A stretch of DNA of 64,000 nt from Calcarisporiella thermophila CBS 279.70. Its lineage: Eukaryota > Calcarisporiellomycota. Below are positions 31,963 through 46,043 of the stretch, in pieces. The position numbers were made by a program, and so were the translations under genes. Positions within the stretch are counted from its first letter, which is position 1, and each line of letters begins with the position of its first letter. The stretch covers positions 728,870-792,869 of the forward strand of contig NW_027192202.1 of NCBI RefSeq assembly GCF_041956535.1, in the 5' to 3' direction. Under the pieces are notes generated by a model, which had not been told where the DNA came from, searched no databases, and saw only the letters and a program-made list of their open reading frames with translations.

Positions 31963-32535
31963 GAAAGACACAATAGGGTTATTAATTTAATTTCCTTGAT
32001 TAAATATAGATAAAGAAAACTATAATTGATTTGCTGAAGAAGATGTTTGACGATTTCCCTAGGGAACATGTCGAAAAAGCTAACTCGCCTCCCTCCGAGG
32101 AACACGCTCGTCGCCGTCGTTCTCAGTTCTAAAGGCGGGCTCAACATGACTTTATCTGACACGTTATTGATAATTTAATGACTAACCAAGCGCGTCGATC
32201 TGTGTTAGTATGAATTGTATCTTTCAGTAGCGGTATATATTTCCTTCATCGCCCGATGCTTATTGAATGGTTTTGCCTATTTTAATTGACAATAAAATAT
32301 GTCCTTTGCCCAAATAGCGAGGATGAGAAAAGGGACTAAGGAAAGTAAAAATTACTCTGTCATTATTGCAAAAGTTGTTCCGTAAGAAATAAGCATGATA
32401 ATTATATTATGATGTAATACAAAGAAATAGTGATATTCGTCGAGAACTCATTAAAAATTGTTTATCATATGTACAGGTTAACCTAATAGGTAAGGTGATG
32501 CAGGTTTCTCACATCCGCTTTCTTACTGATCGGCG
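31963..32535. other. Convergent 3' intergenic region, nothing recognised
   Basis: AT-rich 573 bp between the lipase stop and the stop of the START protein. Only 3' untranslated sequence is expected. No supported ORF or RNA gene. Confidence 0.4.
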
Positions 32536-35500
32536 CTAATCTTTCCCTCCCTGGGGTTGCTTAGATTCGGATTCGCTTTTTACTTGTCTTGCAACTAGCA
32601 TCAATTCCCAGTTCCAAGGAAGTTTGAGTATCAACAACTCACGCCCTTCATGCCAGCGAGATTGGGTGTGAAAATGAAGTGAGGTGGATTGCGAAACAGA
32701 GTGATCTGATGCTGCGGAGGAAGGGTTTGCGCAGTGGGGTGCCATGTTTATCCTAAGAAGTGCTCCCGCTATCAGCGATGCAAGCATGATAGAGAGGAGA
32801 ACGAGAAACGAATAGTGAGCTTCTGCCCCGTTCATTGGCGCGCTACGTTGAGTGTGTTCCAGGTCTTGTAAGCTCCGGTGCGAAGCGGAAAGGGTGGGCT
32901 TTGTGATGGAGGGTTCATTATCCAAATCGAGGGAATCGCCGGTAGAGATTTCTCTATAACCCTTTTCCTCCCTCTCCTGTATGTCGTCGCGGCTCTGCGG
33001 CCTTACCGTTTCAATCGATCGAGTTTCAATTGCTGCAGGCTTCAGCAGGCCCTGTTCGTCAGTAATTGACTGTAGTAGCATTTTCTGTGGTATTTTCGGT
33101 GGTAAGAGGTGTCTTGATTTAGCACGCTCCATGACCTGTTCTCCCTCGTAAGGGTGTGCATCAAGTGTCGTGACAAAACTAGAACAAAAAAAAGTAAAAT
33201 AAATGAAACTACTGGAACATCCTTAGTATGCTACTAAACTCACCTAGGTCTTCTTTCCTCTTGGTCAAAGCCCGGTTCCTGTAAGTCTTCGCCAGGAATT
33301 ATATCTATTTCTTTCCCATTCACAGTCACGCGACCATCCCAATTTTCTCCACTAGATATTGAAGTGTTTACGCCTATCATCGACGACCAACGGCTGATCC
33401 AAGGTTGAGCCACCAGCTCGGACGGTGAGAGTTGCAATTTCCAGGTCACTTCGTTGAGTTGAGAGGGTGACGGAAGAAGACGCGAGATATCCTCCTTTGA
33501 GATAATTGCGCGCAGTAAATGTTTCTGTTGTTTAGATGTCGAGGAGAGAGAGGCTGAGTGAGATGGCACAGGGAGAATATTAATGATCTCGATTGTTATA
33601 TTTTCAGGATCCAGTTCGTGGTCAAAAGAGGTGTTGATACAATATCCATTGGGGAAGCGTTTCAGATCAATCACCAGCTCTAGAAGCATAAGATTTTCAT
33701 CATCTACGCTGTTGAGTAATAGCGCTCCCTCAACTGGGGCAGACTTTCCGGCCACTCTCCCCAATTCTCCAGAATGGCCCAAAAACTTGTATCCTTGTTC
33801 CAGGTTGTTCTCCACGGAAGTCTGATCCTTTCTCGATTCCTTGTCTTCTGAATCATTTGAGCTGATCCCCTCTAGTGCCGAAGAATCAGAAACCGAAGGC
33901 GCAATTTCATTTTCCAATAAAACATTCTCCTCTCTCTTGTTATCCCAGGCATGTTTGAGGACTTCCAGCATCTTGAGATCAATACGAACCGAAATTTCGT
34001 AATCAAGCGAGGAGTGATCGTACAGGATGTTGGCAACTGACATTGGCGATCGAATAGCTTCCGCCGCCTCTGAGGAATTCATCTCTTCCTCTAATACTTT
34101 GTTTCCCGCCGAGAAAGGGAGTACTCGTTGCGAAATCAGCGGGTAGGGCGGAGAGCCATATCGATTCAAATAGACCTCCACTGCTCCTAACATTCGCGAT
34201 AGTCCGGACACGAGCATCCCGTTAATTCCACTTGGAATCGACCCTCCCAAATCGAGGGCAATGCACCAAGCTACGCGTGTCGAGGGGATGGGATGGTTGT
34301 TGGTAGTGGTATAAGGATCAACCAGCTCCATCGACCAACCTGAAACGTAGAGGTGCGCACGCGGTCTTACAACGCCGTTAGGTAGTGTTGCCACTTCTGG
34401 GAAATCAGGGATAGAGGTTTCCACGTAGACAAGGGGGCGCCCTGTCGTAATCCCAGTGGCACTGCTATTACCGGTGGTGGTTGGATCTGGAATGGAGGTA
34501 GTGGTATCATTGCCAAAGCAAGCAACTGTGAAGAGATCACGAGCTTTCAAAGGGAAGATTGATTTCATTGCCATATGCACGATGGTGCAACCACTGGGCA
34601 GCCGCCGCAGTATGTTTGCCTCTTCTAACGTGTCATCCCATATACGACGACACCCGAGTGTGCTGACTACGGCAGCTACGTCCTGTGGTGCAAAGCCCTC
34701 AATCACCTTCGTGGAGCAAAGTATGGGTACGTGTTCAGGTATAATGGCGCCCCATCCAAATCGCTTCGCCACGTTGGTTCCGGCAGTATTGGTTGCTGAA
34801 GAGCTCGAGCCTCGTTCTGGAGGCATGTTCCATTCCTCGGCACCGCCTTTCACAGATATGTCCCGCAGCAGCCTTGCAGCAGCAGCAATCACCTCTTCAG
34901 GTGAGACTAGTAGTCGGTCCAAGAGCACATCAGCATCTTTAAGTGTGGGAAGGGGTGGCGCAATTTTTGTTTTGGCTGCCGTGACGCCTAAGAAGGTTTC
35001 TCGCGCGCGATCCTGCATCGCCTTTAGAGTATTGCTGAAAGCAGCAGTATGGTCCGTTGTACTTTCTTCTTCATCACGGTAAAGGCTGCGAACTTTTACT
35101 CGCACCCCGTTGACTACTATTCCTCGCCCAGAAACTTCTGGTTTTCTCACAATTAATAATATACGTTCACCGAACGATACCCAAGGCGTCCGTTCTCCAT
35201 GCTCGATGTATAGCCAGAGCCCGTTCGCATCAGTGAGCGCAGCCTGCTCCATTTCACTTAGTGAGACTTCTTCTTTTTCAATGTGACTTCCAAAACCACG
35301 ACGCACAGCTTCGACCTTCGATGGAGGTGGGTCGATGACTATATCATAATCCAAGCTCCAGCGACGTGTGTCAAGTCTCAAAATGGCACTCACAGCGCCC
35401 AAGTGGCTGGCGATTCGCACAGATGTATCTTCATCAGTATCGCCATCCGTATCCTCCCTTTCTTCAGCAGTTTCTGGTTCTATTTCCACCTCCTTGTCGT

Positions 35501-38189
35501 CATCTGCTTCATAATCAAACGCAGTGGAGGATTTTCGCTCAGTCAGCTGAGGCGGCCTAAAATTACGACTGACAGTAGGGATATAGGCAAGTCTCCATAT
35601 TCCCCGCAAAATATCGTACGTCACGCGCTCCACTCTTCCATTCCAAAGCTTGGTCAAATTCGGCGGTGCACCGTCTTGCTCAAGATAGGTCATAAGTAAA
35701 TCCACATTAATCGGCAACTGTGATGGCGACCATCCCATTATAATCGGCGTGGAGAGCCAGCTGCTTGCTGCACTGCTACCAGCGTCTGATTGAACTACGC
35801 ACACTATTTTCACAGTATCAAGGGACACCGCCTCAATACGCCAGCCGGCCACATCGACTTGTGAACGGGTATGAGTTGGGAGAGGGGGTGGAAGCAAGGT
35901 GCTAAGCGAGTCCTCAGAGGCAGATGTAGCATAAAAATCGACTGTCTTCAAATCGCCCAATCGTGAACATAATAAAACAACATCGCGTGGTCTATCAAAA
36001 AGAAAAAAATAGTTAAATCAAAGGTTATACGAATACCTTGGAGGTACGTACTTTGAGGGCCAGAAGCCTTTTAATTTGACATGGTAGAGACTGTTGTTAC
36101 CGTTTAGGTGAGCAACAAATACTGCATCATCTACTATTTTAGCCCCTACGTATTCAAAAAGTTAGAGACATATTGAATGAATTGAATTGGTCACTAGTGA
36201 AACTCCAACTTACATCGATGACTGGCCTCTGCACATTCGATCGCGGCTTTTACATCCCACAAATTCCAGCCTCGAAAGACTCCCTCGCACCGATATGTTG
36301 TGTTTGTCTGGGCTGAAGACTCGAGTCGACTAATGGTTACATCATTTTTCTGTAAAATGCTTCTCCACTGGGAGCGGTTCTCTTGTAGTATTAGAGAATT
36401 AAATAGTTTGTATGCTCTATCAAGCTCAGGGAGTTTCTTAATCGAAAGAACAGGGAGTGGCGCTGATGCAGAAGTCGAGGAGGTACTTGTAAGGATGCTA
36501 TTCATACTCTGATTGTCGCCAGAAAAAGATGTCGATGTAGCTATGGTTTCATCAAGAGAGGAGGAACGGATATTCCCTTTCGTGCGATCGGAGAGCAGTA
36601 GAGTGGTGAGACTTCTTCCATCTCTCCAAGTTAACCAGTTCTGTGTCATTTCGTCATCTGCCGGATAGACTGGCACAGAAACGCCGTTTAACCGTATATC
36701 AGGTGGTTCATTTTTGTTTTTCTGAGGACTCCGAGGCCCACGCTCAATCTTTAAGGCTGCAATCAAATCTTCAAGGTGGCCTTGCTCAGGATTAGTGTGG
36801 CAGTCGTGTTTCACTTGAAGCACGCATCTAGACCCCTCGAAAAAACTATAGCACTGTACGGATTGCGCGGTGGGCTCAGCATCACGACAACCACTAAGAA
36901 TATGTGCAGCGATGTTAATATATTCGCAGGCTCCCCATCGCTCTGCATCCATTTCGACTTCGAGCGAGCATGCAGGAATATTGGAGATCCACTTCAAAGC
37001 GCGTGAGCTTCCCACTTCATCCATATTATTGGAATCAATTGAAATACAAGAGACCAATCTCTCATTCTCGAGTTGATTACTATCACGTGTCTCTATACTT
37101 GAATCCACAGTGCTTGATGAGGGATCTCGCTTGATAAGTGTATATCGAAGCTCATACACGTAATTATCCTCAGCCTCATTTATTGGAGTGTACTCTTGAT
37201 GATCTACTTGAATTCTTTCACCTCGTCTTGTCAAAGAAGGTGGGGCGCCTTCTTCAGAGAGCAACTTCTTGAGGTTAATGATTGAATCTATTGCATGTTG
37301 CCCTAGCGCCAGGGAGGAACTGACGCGCCTCGCACGCATGTCTAGATGATGGTATACGGTGACGCGCAATCGATGGCGGGACGCGTCGACTTCAGGAGGG
37401 ACTATCTGTATATGCCAGGCAGCGAGTTCAAGGCGAGCGCGAACATATGGGTGATGTGGCGAAAGGTAGGCTGGAAGATTTTTCGAGTTAGGAAGTGAAG
37501 TTGCGATATAAACAACACTAGTCTCATCAACAAATGATGTCTCAATGGTAACAAGGTCACGTGGGCTATAGAGATTAATCATAAAAAAATTATATTTCAA
37601 GAATCATCACAGATATGTAATTAAAAAAAAGTAGAGAAATAGTAGATTACCTCCCGCGCCATGTAGTTTTTAAAACAGTCTTGGTGATAAAGATAGCTGC
37701 ATCATGCATCTCAAAGAGTGAGCAATCCTCAACTAAACTATTCCCTAATAGATAATTAATAGAGAATTTAAGATATCCGTCTATTTGTTGAACTATTCAA
37801 GATTCTTACATGTCGATCTAAGACCTACACACTCTAATGTTGTTTTCCAATCGGAAAGGTCTACTTTTGCAACCACCCTCCCGCCAGTCAGCGTTGCTGT
37901 AGTGCGAAAGACCTCACCAGATCTGTTGGGCCACCGACGCTTTTGAACCCGGATATTCCTATCTTCACTAGACTCAGCAGCCACCTCCTTCCAACTAGTA
38001 GCATCGCTCGCTGTGAGATCGCGAAAATAAGCAAGAGCAGAATCAAGGGCTTGGATCTGATTGTGGCGAACACTGGATTTTATCGAAACAAATTAATAGA
38101 ATTAGCAAAATATTGGAGAGGAAAAGCTAACATCAATGATCTCACCTTTCACAGTTTAATTGCTCGTCGCTGTTTTTCTGAGTGGTCAT
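32536..38189 (-). CDS. Giant protein with three START-like lipid-binding domains and a C-terminal membrane anchor
   Basis: About 1,750 residues from seven exons; ATG 38189 (MTTQKNSDEQLNCES). Three tandem START-type segments are recognised by a recurring pattern (W..L..DCS..E..D....ITKTV, then SPRDLVTIETSFVDETSVVY, WPSK..PRDVVLLCSRLGDL, FPLKARDLFTVACFGND), each followed by arginine-rich H/R..L..W.(I/M)E strands. The third is clearest: IEGFAPQDVAAVVSTLGCRR, WDDTLEEANILRRLPSGCTI, LYVSGWSMELVDPY and WCIALDLGGSIPSGINGML. Acidic linkers (DDDKEVEIEPETAEE) separate domains. The last exon has one hydrophobic segment, YSFLVLLSIMLASLIAGALL, near the end, so the protein is probably tail-anchored, possibly at ER or contact sites with lipid transfer as its job. 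Ligand unknown. The N-terminal domain is the most diverged. Confidence 0.78.
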
Positions 38190-39060
38190 GTTTATAAGAC
38201 AAGGACGATCATTGATTATAGTGTTGGAAGCAGAGCAAATGGAAATTAAAATTTATAGATATACTGAACGAAAAAAAAGGAGATATAACTAAATATTGGG
38301 CGCAAAAGAGGCAGTAGTGCAATCAGAGCAATTATAATCTCTAGAATTATGCTATCTTTGCATTTGTATTCGCCGTGTTGTAAAACACGCGACTTGTAAA
38401 AGTGGTTCTTTAACGTCGAACCCCGACAAGAAATAACAGCAGACGTGTTCATTGAACATTACAATATAAAATCGAACCATAAAAACCTGATTCGAATCAT
38501 CCAAAGGAAGTAAGTAATACATAATCAGGAAGCCACCTAGACAGATGTGCTACGACTAATAATATTAAAAAGATACAAACCGGCCAATATTGAAAATATA
38601 AAGCGAGAAAGCGATTCAGTTGAGATATTCTCCTGCTGAAATAATTAGACAAAACAAAGATGTAATAAAGCTTCTGCATTTTGAAAGCCCCATTCTATCT
38701 GCTTATTTCCATATCCGTGGAGGAATTAAATGACAACTATTAATACGTGTATTTTTTCACGACTTTATACAACAATAGAGCAGATTAGAAGGCGAGCATG
38801 GGCTAGTGTTGAAATCGATATTAACAGACTATTTTTATCTAGTATTGACCTAAAATAATGGCCTATTTTTAATATTTACTTGTTTGAGCTGAGATTTATT
38901 CTGATATCTCTAGAAACACATTGAACTCTCAACTTCTTTATGAAGAATTCGCTCATTTCGTTCACTCTAATTTTCTCTAAAATAAATTATCAAATTAAGG
39001 CAGTCACAAATGAAAAATTAGGTGTTAAACGCGAGATCAGAATTCTGTTTCCTCAGTAAA
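38190..39060. other. Divergent promoter region of START protein and MPH1
   Basis: 871 bp, very AT-rich, between two divergent starts. A perfect 6-bp hairpin (CGTGTT/AACACG) lies near 38370-38385. No RNA gene or supported ORF. Confidence 0.4.
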
Positions 39061-42000
39061 ATGGAAGGTAATTTATACTTTTGAATTTTTCATTAAAGAT
39101 CTTTTATTTCCATGAATACCATCTCACCCTACTGCTATTATAGACGATGATGAATTCGACGAATTTGATATTCCGGTAGAGAACGAGATTCTTCTTAAAG
39201 CGTTAGAGGTGGCGGAGGCCGAGGGCGGTCAGTCCAGTACTCGCGACAGTTTCCCAAACAGGAGCAGCAATGCAAATGAAAATCGAGGAAGATTACAAAC
39301 TAGCTCTTCGATCACGAACAGCTTCCACCCCGTCGATCCATCTCAAATCAATACATGGATATATCCAATAAATTACCCAGTGCGAGATTACCAATTTAAC
39401 ATAATCCAACGTGCACTTCATACCAACACCCTAGTTTCACTTCCAACAGGACTAGGAAAGACATTTATTGCTGCTGTACTGATGTATAATTATTACCGGT
39501 GGTTTCCAGAAAGCAAGATCGTATTTATGGCACCAACCCGTCCACTAGTTGCGCAACAAATTGAAGCCTGCTACCGTGTCTGCGGTATACCCCAGAGTGA
39601 GACGGCAGAGCTTACCGGTGCGCAAAACCCTGAGTCTCGAAAAAGCATTTGGAGAGAGAAGCGCGTATTTTTCCTCACTCCACAGGTAATGCAAAATGAC
39701 ATTATGTCGGGTACATGTCCTTCCGAAAGAATTGTCTGTATGGTTGTGGATGAAGCGCATCGAGCGATGGGTAGCCATTCTTACTGTGAGGTTATCCGTA
39801 AATTACACGAAGTTCACACCAATATACGCGTATTGGCTCTCACTGCTACTCCTGGATCGGATGTTCAGACCGTACAGTCTGTGATCACTAATCTACGCAT
39901 CTCGCGGATCGAGATTCGTACTGAAGAATCGCTGGACATACGACAATACATCCATCGGCGTACAATTGAACCTATTGTTATTCCACTGAATACCACCATT
40001 ACAAGTCTCCGGGATCGATTTTCGCAAATTATGAACATTTTCTTACGGCGTCTTAACAATGCACAGGCTTTCCATGAAACAGACCCCAATCGTGTCACAC
40101 GATATCTAGTTCTTATGGCGCGTAACCGCTACCGCGAAACACTGGCACGGCGCAATACTCAAGCGCAGAATGCTGCCGTAGAGGGCGACTTCACTATCGT
40201 CATGTCTTTAAGCCATGCCCTTAATTTACTTCAACTCCATGGTATCTACTCGTTCTATTTAAATCTGCAAGGCTGGATAGATGAAGCACAAAAAACCCTT
40301 TCGAAGGGCGGAAAGATATCCCGTGCGCGACAGGAGTTAATGCGCAATCCTGATTTTAATGCAGGGATGGATAGCATTCGAAAAATGATGGACGACCCGA
40401 CCTTCTCTAGTCACCCCAAACTCGAACGCCTTGTTTCTATCGTGGTTCACCATTTTGCAAACCACGAGGAGGATCAAAGGCAGCAATCCTCGCATGAGCC
40501 CCACGAAACACGGGCAATGATATTTTCCCAGTATCGAGAAAGCGTGAGTGAGATTGCACGTGCACTTGAAGCACATAAACCCATGATACGCGTCATGACA
40601 TTCATTGGTCAAGCCTCAGCGCGTGGAGGCAAAGGGTTTTCGCAGAAAGATCAGCTTAAAGTATATCTTGCAAACATGTTCATCTAAGACCCGGCTGAGG
40701 AATAACATGCACTTCACATAGGTTATTTCACAGTTCCAAAAAGGCGGATACAACGTTTTGGTTTGCACATCGATTGGAGAAGAAGGGCTGGACATCGGAG
40801 ATGTAGACCTGATTATATGCTATGACTCACAAAACTCTCCTATTCGGATGGTAGGGATGGCTGAAGCTATGTCCAATGCAATTAACGCTCCTCATCTTCG
40901 AATGTTTTATTGTCACTAGCTCCAACGGATGGGTCGTACCGGCCGGAAAAGACAAGGTCGTGTGCACGTCTTGTTGACAGAAGGGAAGGAAGAGCAAAAT
41001 TATAAACGCTCCCTTCAGTCTTATAAGACCATCCAGAAAGCAATTGCATCAGGAGAGAGGTTCGAGTATTATCCACATAACCCACGCATTCTTCCTGAAG
41101 GCGTTCGTCCTGTTTGCGATAAACGAGTGTTGGAATTCACCGAGTATGTGCAGCGCACCAGAGGGCGACGTAAAACGCTATTACCGGTGGGTGAAAAAGC
41201 AATTGAAGAGCGGCCGACAAGGTCAGCATTTAGTGAGAGTGTGTTGGAGGAATTCGCGAGAGCTGGTGGCGGGAGACCGCTGAATTTCATGCAGTGGCAG
41301 AAGGAGTTGACTCCGACCTCGCTCATTGGACATTCTAAGCGAACACGCTTGGTAATCGACTGGTGTGCCCAGAGTGCTTTGCTAATGAAGGGAAGTCGGG
41401 GGAATCGAATTGGCGCGTTTGAGGCGGATATGCGGAGATGGCTTAATCCGGCGGATGTATATGGGTACAAGGAGGCAATAGATCCTGAGGCAAATGAGTA
41501 TGAGATCGCACCACCTGTGCGTAATGCGAACAAGCGTAAAATAGATGAGCTTAGTGCAGAGATTGAAACGAATGCTAAGCACAAGGCCAAACTGGATGAA
41601 AGAGCGCTTGCATTGGTAGATGACGAGGATGACTTGATAATCGAGGCGGGATTAGACGACCTGTTGCTGCAAGTTGGAAATTCGATCAACCGGCAACCGC
41701 AAGAGCACCATGAGCTTATTGACTTAGATTCCGAGTCATATGCACCCGGTGAAAAAGAGGGTTCACCTGAAGAGTTTTCCGCACTCGAGTTGGAGTCGGC
41801 AGGAAAAGCAATGGCCAGAGACAGGTATTCGTCTGTCCGAGAGGGGTTTTCGTCGCCACCGCCGCTTCCTCCTCCCATTTCGCCATCGTTTTCCCCTGAA
41901 GTTATACACATCGATAATGGCAGCTTGTCTGAGAACAAGCTGTCCAACTTGGATGTTTTTGAAGCTGGTCCGGTCATACACTCGACTCCAAATGTGATTG

Positions 42001-42158
42001 GAGATGGCGGTAAGTCGAAGAAGTTTGCGTTTGATGACGACGTTTTTGCTGAAGGGCGATTCCATCGAGTTGTCTTGCCTTTTGAGCGAGAGGATGAAGT
42101 AATGCCCTTACCTGAAGAGCTATGTTTTTGGAAGAGAGTGGATACAAATGTATTATAA
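39061..42158 (+). CDS. MPH1: ATP-dependent DNA helicase Mph1/FANCM
   Basis: 3'-5' DNA helicase that remodels D-loops and stalled forks. Four exons; a tiny first exon (ATG GAA G at 39061) joins to [21 protein letters not shown]. The helicase core shows [15 protein letters not shown], motif [35 protein letters not shown], motif [14 protein letters not shown], motif [14 protein letters not shown], then [34 protein letters not shown], and after a spliced intron [20 protein letters not shown] (motif V region), [13 protein letters not shown], and motif [14 protein letters not shown]. The C-terminal third is acidic and disordered. About 930 residues. The core matches fungal MPH1 and lacks an ERCC4 nuclease domain, as in yeast. 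Confidence 0.95.
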
Positions 42159-42386
42159 TTTGCTCCAAGTGTAAATATCCCCATTTTATTTTTATCACTA
42201 CGCCCAGCAATATCCCACTTACTCCAATAGTCCTAGCACCGGTATAAGCAACTCTGCGCAAAATTTGGATCTGAACCCCTAAAGCCAAATAATTTTATCC
42301 AGTTGCCACACGTGCAACCTCAACCACTCTAATTTAGGTCATCCTTGTTGATATGAAATAGTTCTCTTCTTTTCATTAGCATAAAC

Positions 42387-45300
42387 ATGAAGTTCAGACA
42401 GAAACTCATCACTAATCAGGTCCCAGAATGGTCCCATCACTATATAGGCTACGATAAACTCAAAAAGTCCATCGCGGTGCTTCATGCTTCCCGTAGTAAT
42501 AATCAAAATTTGGAGATTGCAACATGTACTAATTATCATGCTCTGTGTGTATTATCGAACCAAGCTAATGCTTTTTCATTTCTTCAACGCTAGTCCTCCG
42601 GACATTGGACCATGAAATTCATAGAGTAGCCGCGTTCTATGATGATAAACAATCCGAGCTGGAACGTCGCTTGAGAGCATTCTGTTCTACTGAAATCAAT
42701 TGCCCCGATGAATGGCTTTTAGACAAGGCCTTGGAACAGCTGAAAGACGAAATTTACAAGTTATCTGACTATGGTGTATTGAATAAACGCGGGTTCGAGA
42801 GAATATGGGAGGATGTTAGAGCCAAGTTCCAGAACGCAGGAGTGGAGAATTTGGACAGCTTGGAGAAAAATGTAAAATTGATTTGAAAACAGTGAAATAG
42901 TTGTGAGAATATTATTCAATTACTAATTATTCTGACAGTTCTCTCAGCTTTCATTTGTTGTACACTCAAGTGAGCGCGGGGGACTAGCCGCCCGATTTTT
43001 GCCTCTAATAATAAGGGCGCGTGAGTCCATAAGAACGCTTAGAGCTGATAGATGGGCGAAGAATTTGAGCTTTTCCCTTGAAGACTTGCACGTTCTCTGG
43101 AAACATCTCGAGAAGGATGATGCAAACAGGTTGGGTCAGCTATGCCTATCTTTTACTGACGTTGAAAATGGTGCAAATAGAAAACAAGCGGTAAGATGTT
43201 TTTCTTAATATGGTTTGTATTTCTAATTTTTCTAATTTCTTTATCCTTTTTCGCTTCCAATCTCAGCTTCTCAACACTTTATTATATTTTGCCTGTCGGT
43301 ATTACTCTATTAATTGTCTCTCATTTCTGCTGGAGCAAGGAGCTCGAGCAACTGATCCCCTCTGTATTGATGGGCGATCCCTGATTCATCTACTTCTTAT
43401 CCATGGCGACAAGTTTGTTTTACGCAATGGCTCTGCACCCAGCAACTCTTTATCCAATTCACCGCATTCCTCTCTTATTTATCTTCTTTCTTTACTTCTC
43501 GACCGCTCCGACTGTACCAGTTCTGCAGATCTGTTTCACCGATTGCCACTCCATTACGCCGTTATCAATGGTTACCCCAATGCTGTAAAATTGCTGCTGG
43601 AGCACGAGCTAAAATTGCTCGGCAATTTTAAGACAACCAGTGAGTGGCATGACTCGAATGGCTGCACACCACTATTCTATGCTACGCAAGCAGGTGATCT
43701 AGAGAGTTTGAGGTACTTGATTGAAATAGGGAGTATCCAGAACGTGGATGCAAGTGAAAATGGTAATATAAGATTGGGCAACGTATGGGCTTCTTTTTTT
43801 TTCTAACTCGGTTTATAATCCAGTTCTAATACCGAAAATTCTATCCAATTCTGACGAGTTAAACGGTCTACCACCTCATCACTCTAAACCAACCTTACTT
43901 TCGCTTGCATGCAAGTATGGGCACGTGGACATTGTTCAATTCCTTGTAAAGTACGGTGCCGACCCCATTATTTCAGTTGATGAAGAAGGCCACAGTCCTC
44001 TACACATTGCAGTGCAAAAGGATTCCGCTGAGATTGTCAAGACCCTACTAATGGCAACTAATAAACTTGGACCGAACGAGCTTGAGAAGAGAGAGAGAAT
44101 AATGGGATGGACACCCTTATTCTTGGGAGGTGAGCCAAAAAAAATTACCCAATTTGCATGAAATTTAATTGACATATGCGTTTATGTAAATATATAGCAA
44201 TTGAAGGTCATATGGAGATGGTAGAACTTCTCCTGAAGGCCGGCGCAAATCCCAACACCGTAGATAAGATTGGCCTAACTCCTCGTGATCATGCTATCTA
44301 CCATGGACATATACTCCTTGCTAAGCTTCTCCCCCTGACTTCAATGCCTTTGGAGAAAAAATCTGCCCTACACAACACAAGAGCCCCTCTACCCCAAATT
44401 CTTCCCCGTAACCAATGCATGATCGCCGTGACTTTTGGTTCGAACAACTGCAACATACCTTTTGTACAGTTATACCGTCCGGCTCGTCCGGTTAATATCC
44501 AAGTGAGTTTCTCTGCAAAGGATGTGCATATTCGGAGAATTTTGAATTTGGTGGACCCTGAGCCAATGGTGATAATGGTCGAGCGAGAAAACGAGAAACT
44601 TGTTCTTCATTTTGATATTTCTAGCATCGGTAAAGATGATAATGAGGTTCGGGGATATGCTAGAGCAAACATACGCATCGGTGATGAGATGGCTCTGCTT
44701 GACCCCGCTCTATCGGCCCCGATTATCGACTCCCAATCCCTAGACGAGATTGGAAAGATAAATTTCGAAATTCTAGTGGCAAGACCCTTTTTGGATCAAG
44801 AAATTAGCCCTCAAGGAGCTTCATGGGAGAATGAAAAGACAATAGTAATAATATAGGATGGATAATTCATATTTGATTCAAAAATTTTCTTCAACATTAT
44901 TCTCGGTTAGATTATTGGACATCGTGGACTCGGAATGAATAGAAGAGTATCCGGTTCCACAAACCTTCAGCTCGGAGAAAACACGTTGCTTTCATTCGAG
45001 ACAGCCGCCTCGTTGGGCGCAGAGTACGTGGAATTTGGTAGGTTGAAGTCTCTACTCTTTAGGATGATGTTTAATTGTGCACTAATATGGCCGTTTGAAT
45101 GTGAAGACGTGCAAGTAACCAGAGACCTTGTCCCGGTTATATACCATGATTGGATTGTGAGTGAGACAGGGGTGGACGTTCCAATGCACTGCGTCACACT
45201 AGACCAGTTTCTTGCGCTGCGCCCTAGCAACAAAACGCATCACGACCATCTAGGCTGTATAACACCTCATGACCCTGCCCAAGCTCAGCCCAAGCATCCG

Positions 45301-46043
45301 AGGCCTCATGCAGTTCGGCGCTCCAGTAGCCTTGACGCTATGCGTAGTCCCGTTCCCGATAATACCCGATTGACGCGCGCATTCCAGCTTGGAAAGCTAA
45401 AGGGAAACAATCCCAATACCATTCATGCCCCGTTCACCACGCTTGCACGAGCTCTAACCTCTTTGCCGCCAGGAGTTGGCTTTAACATAGAAGTGAAGTA
45501 CCCGATGCGCGACGAAGCTCTCCAGGAGAGTTTGCACACTCACCTGAACCTCAACACCTTCCTCGATGTAATTCTTATGTGCGTTGCCCAACATGCCAAC
45601 AAACGCCGCATTATTTTTTCCTCTTTCCACCCCGAGACGTGCATTCTACTCCGACAGAAGCAGAGCGCTTATCCGGTGCTCTTCCTGACAGACGCAGGGG
45701 TTGAACGTATGGTGGACTCACGATGTAATTCTCTGTGCGATGCGGTAGAATTTGCTTGCCAAGCGAGACTCGACGGAATTGTTTCTGCAAGCGAGCCGAT
45801 AATTATGGCGCCACGATTGGTGCAGAAAGTCCATGAGCAAGGTTTGTTGCTCTTCACCTATGGAACCCTAAATAACGATGCGGAGAACGCAAAACTGCAG
45901 CGAGACTTTGGGGTTGACGCAGTGATAGTTGTGAGTATTCCAATTGACTCTCCTCTAATGCCTTATTTCAGAGTTGACCCTTGTTTATTGACCATTCATG
46001 GTAGGATTCTGTCGTTGCCATTCACAACAGTCTGAAAAGTTAA
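42387..46043 (+). CDS. GDE1: SPX-ankyrin-GDPD glycerophosphodiester phosphodiesterase (Gde1-type)
   Basis: Phosphate-regulated enzyme that hydrolyses glycerophosphocholine to choline and glycerol-3-phosphate. Domain order fits yeast Gde1. The SPX N-terminus reads MKFRQKLITNQVPEWSHHYI, then GYDKLKKSI, LSDYGVLNKRGFERIW and ENLDSLEKN (the lysine-rich polyphosphate site). Ankyrin repeats follow (LPLHYAVINGYPNAVKLLLE, GHSPLHIAVQKDSAEIVKTL, GHMEMVELLLKAGANPNTVD). The GDPD part has GHRGLGMN, GENTLLSFETAASLGAEYVE with DVQVTRDLVPVIYHD (catalytic Glu and Asp), FNIEVKYPM, and IFSSFHPETC. The final splice to DSVVAIHNSLKS sets the stop at 46043, not 46035. About ten exons and roughly 1,050 residues. Confidence 0.93.

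Noticed and set aside
38370-38450. Possible tRNA (GGTTCGA-like B box on minus strand)
   Set aside because: Only 8 of 11 B-box positions fit, and no acceptor or anticodon stem could be formed.
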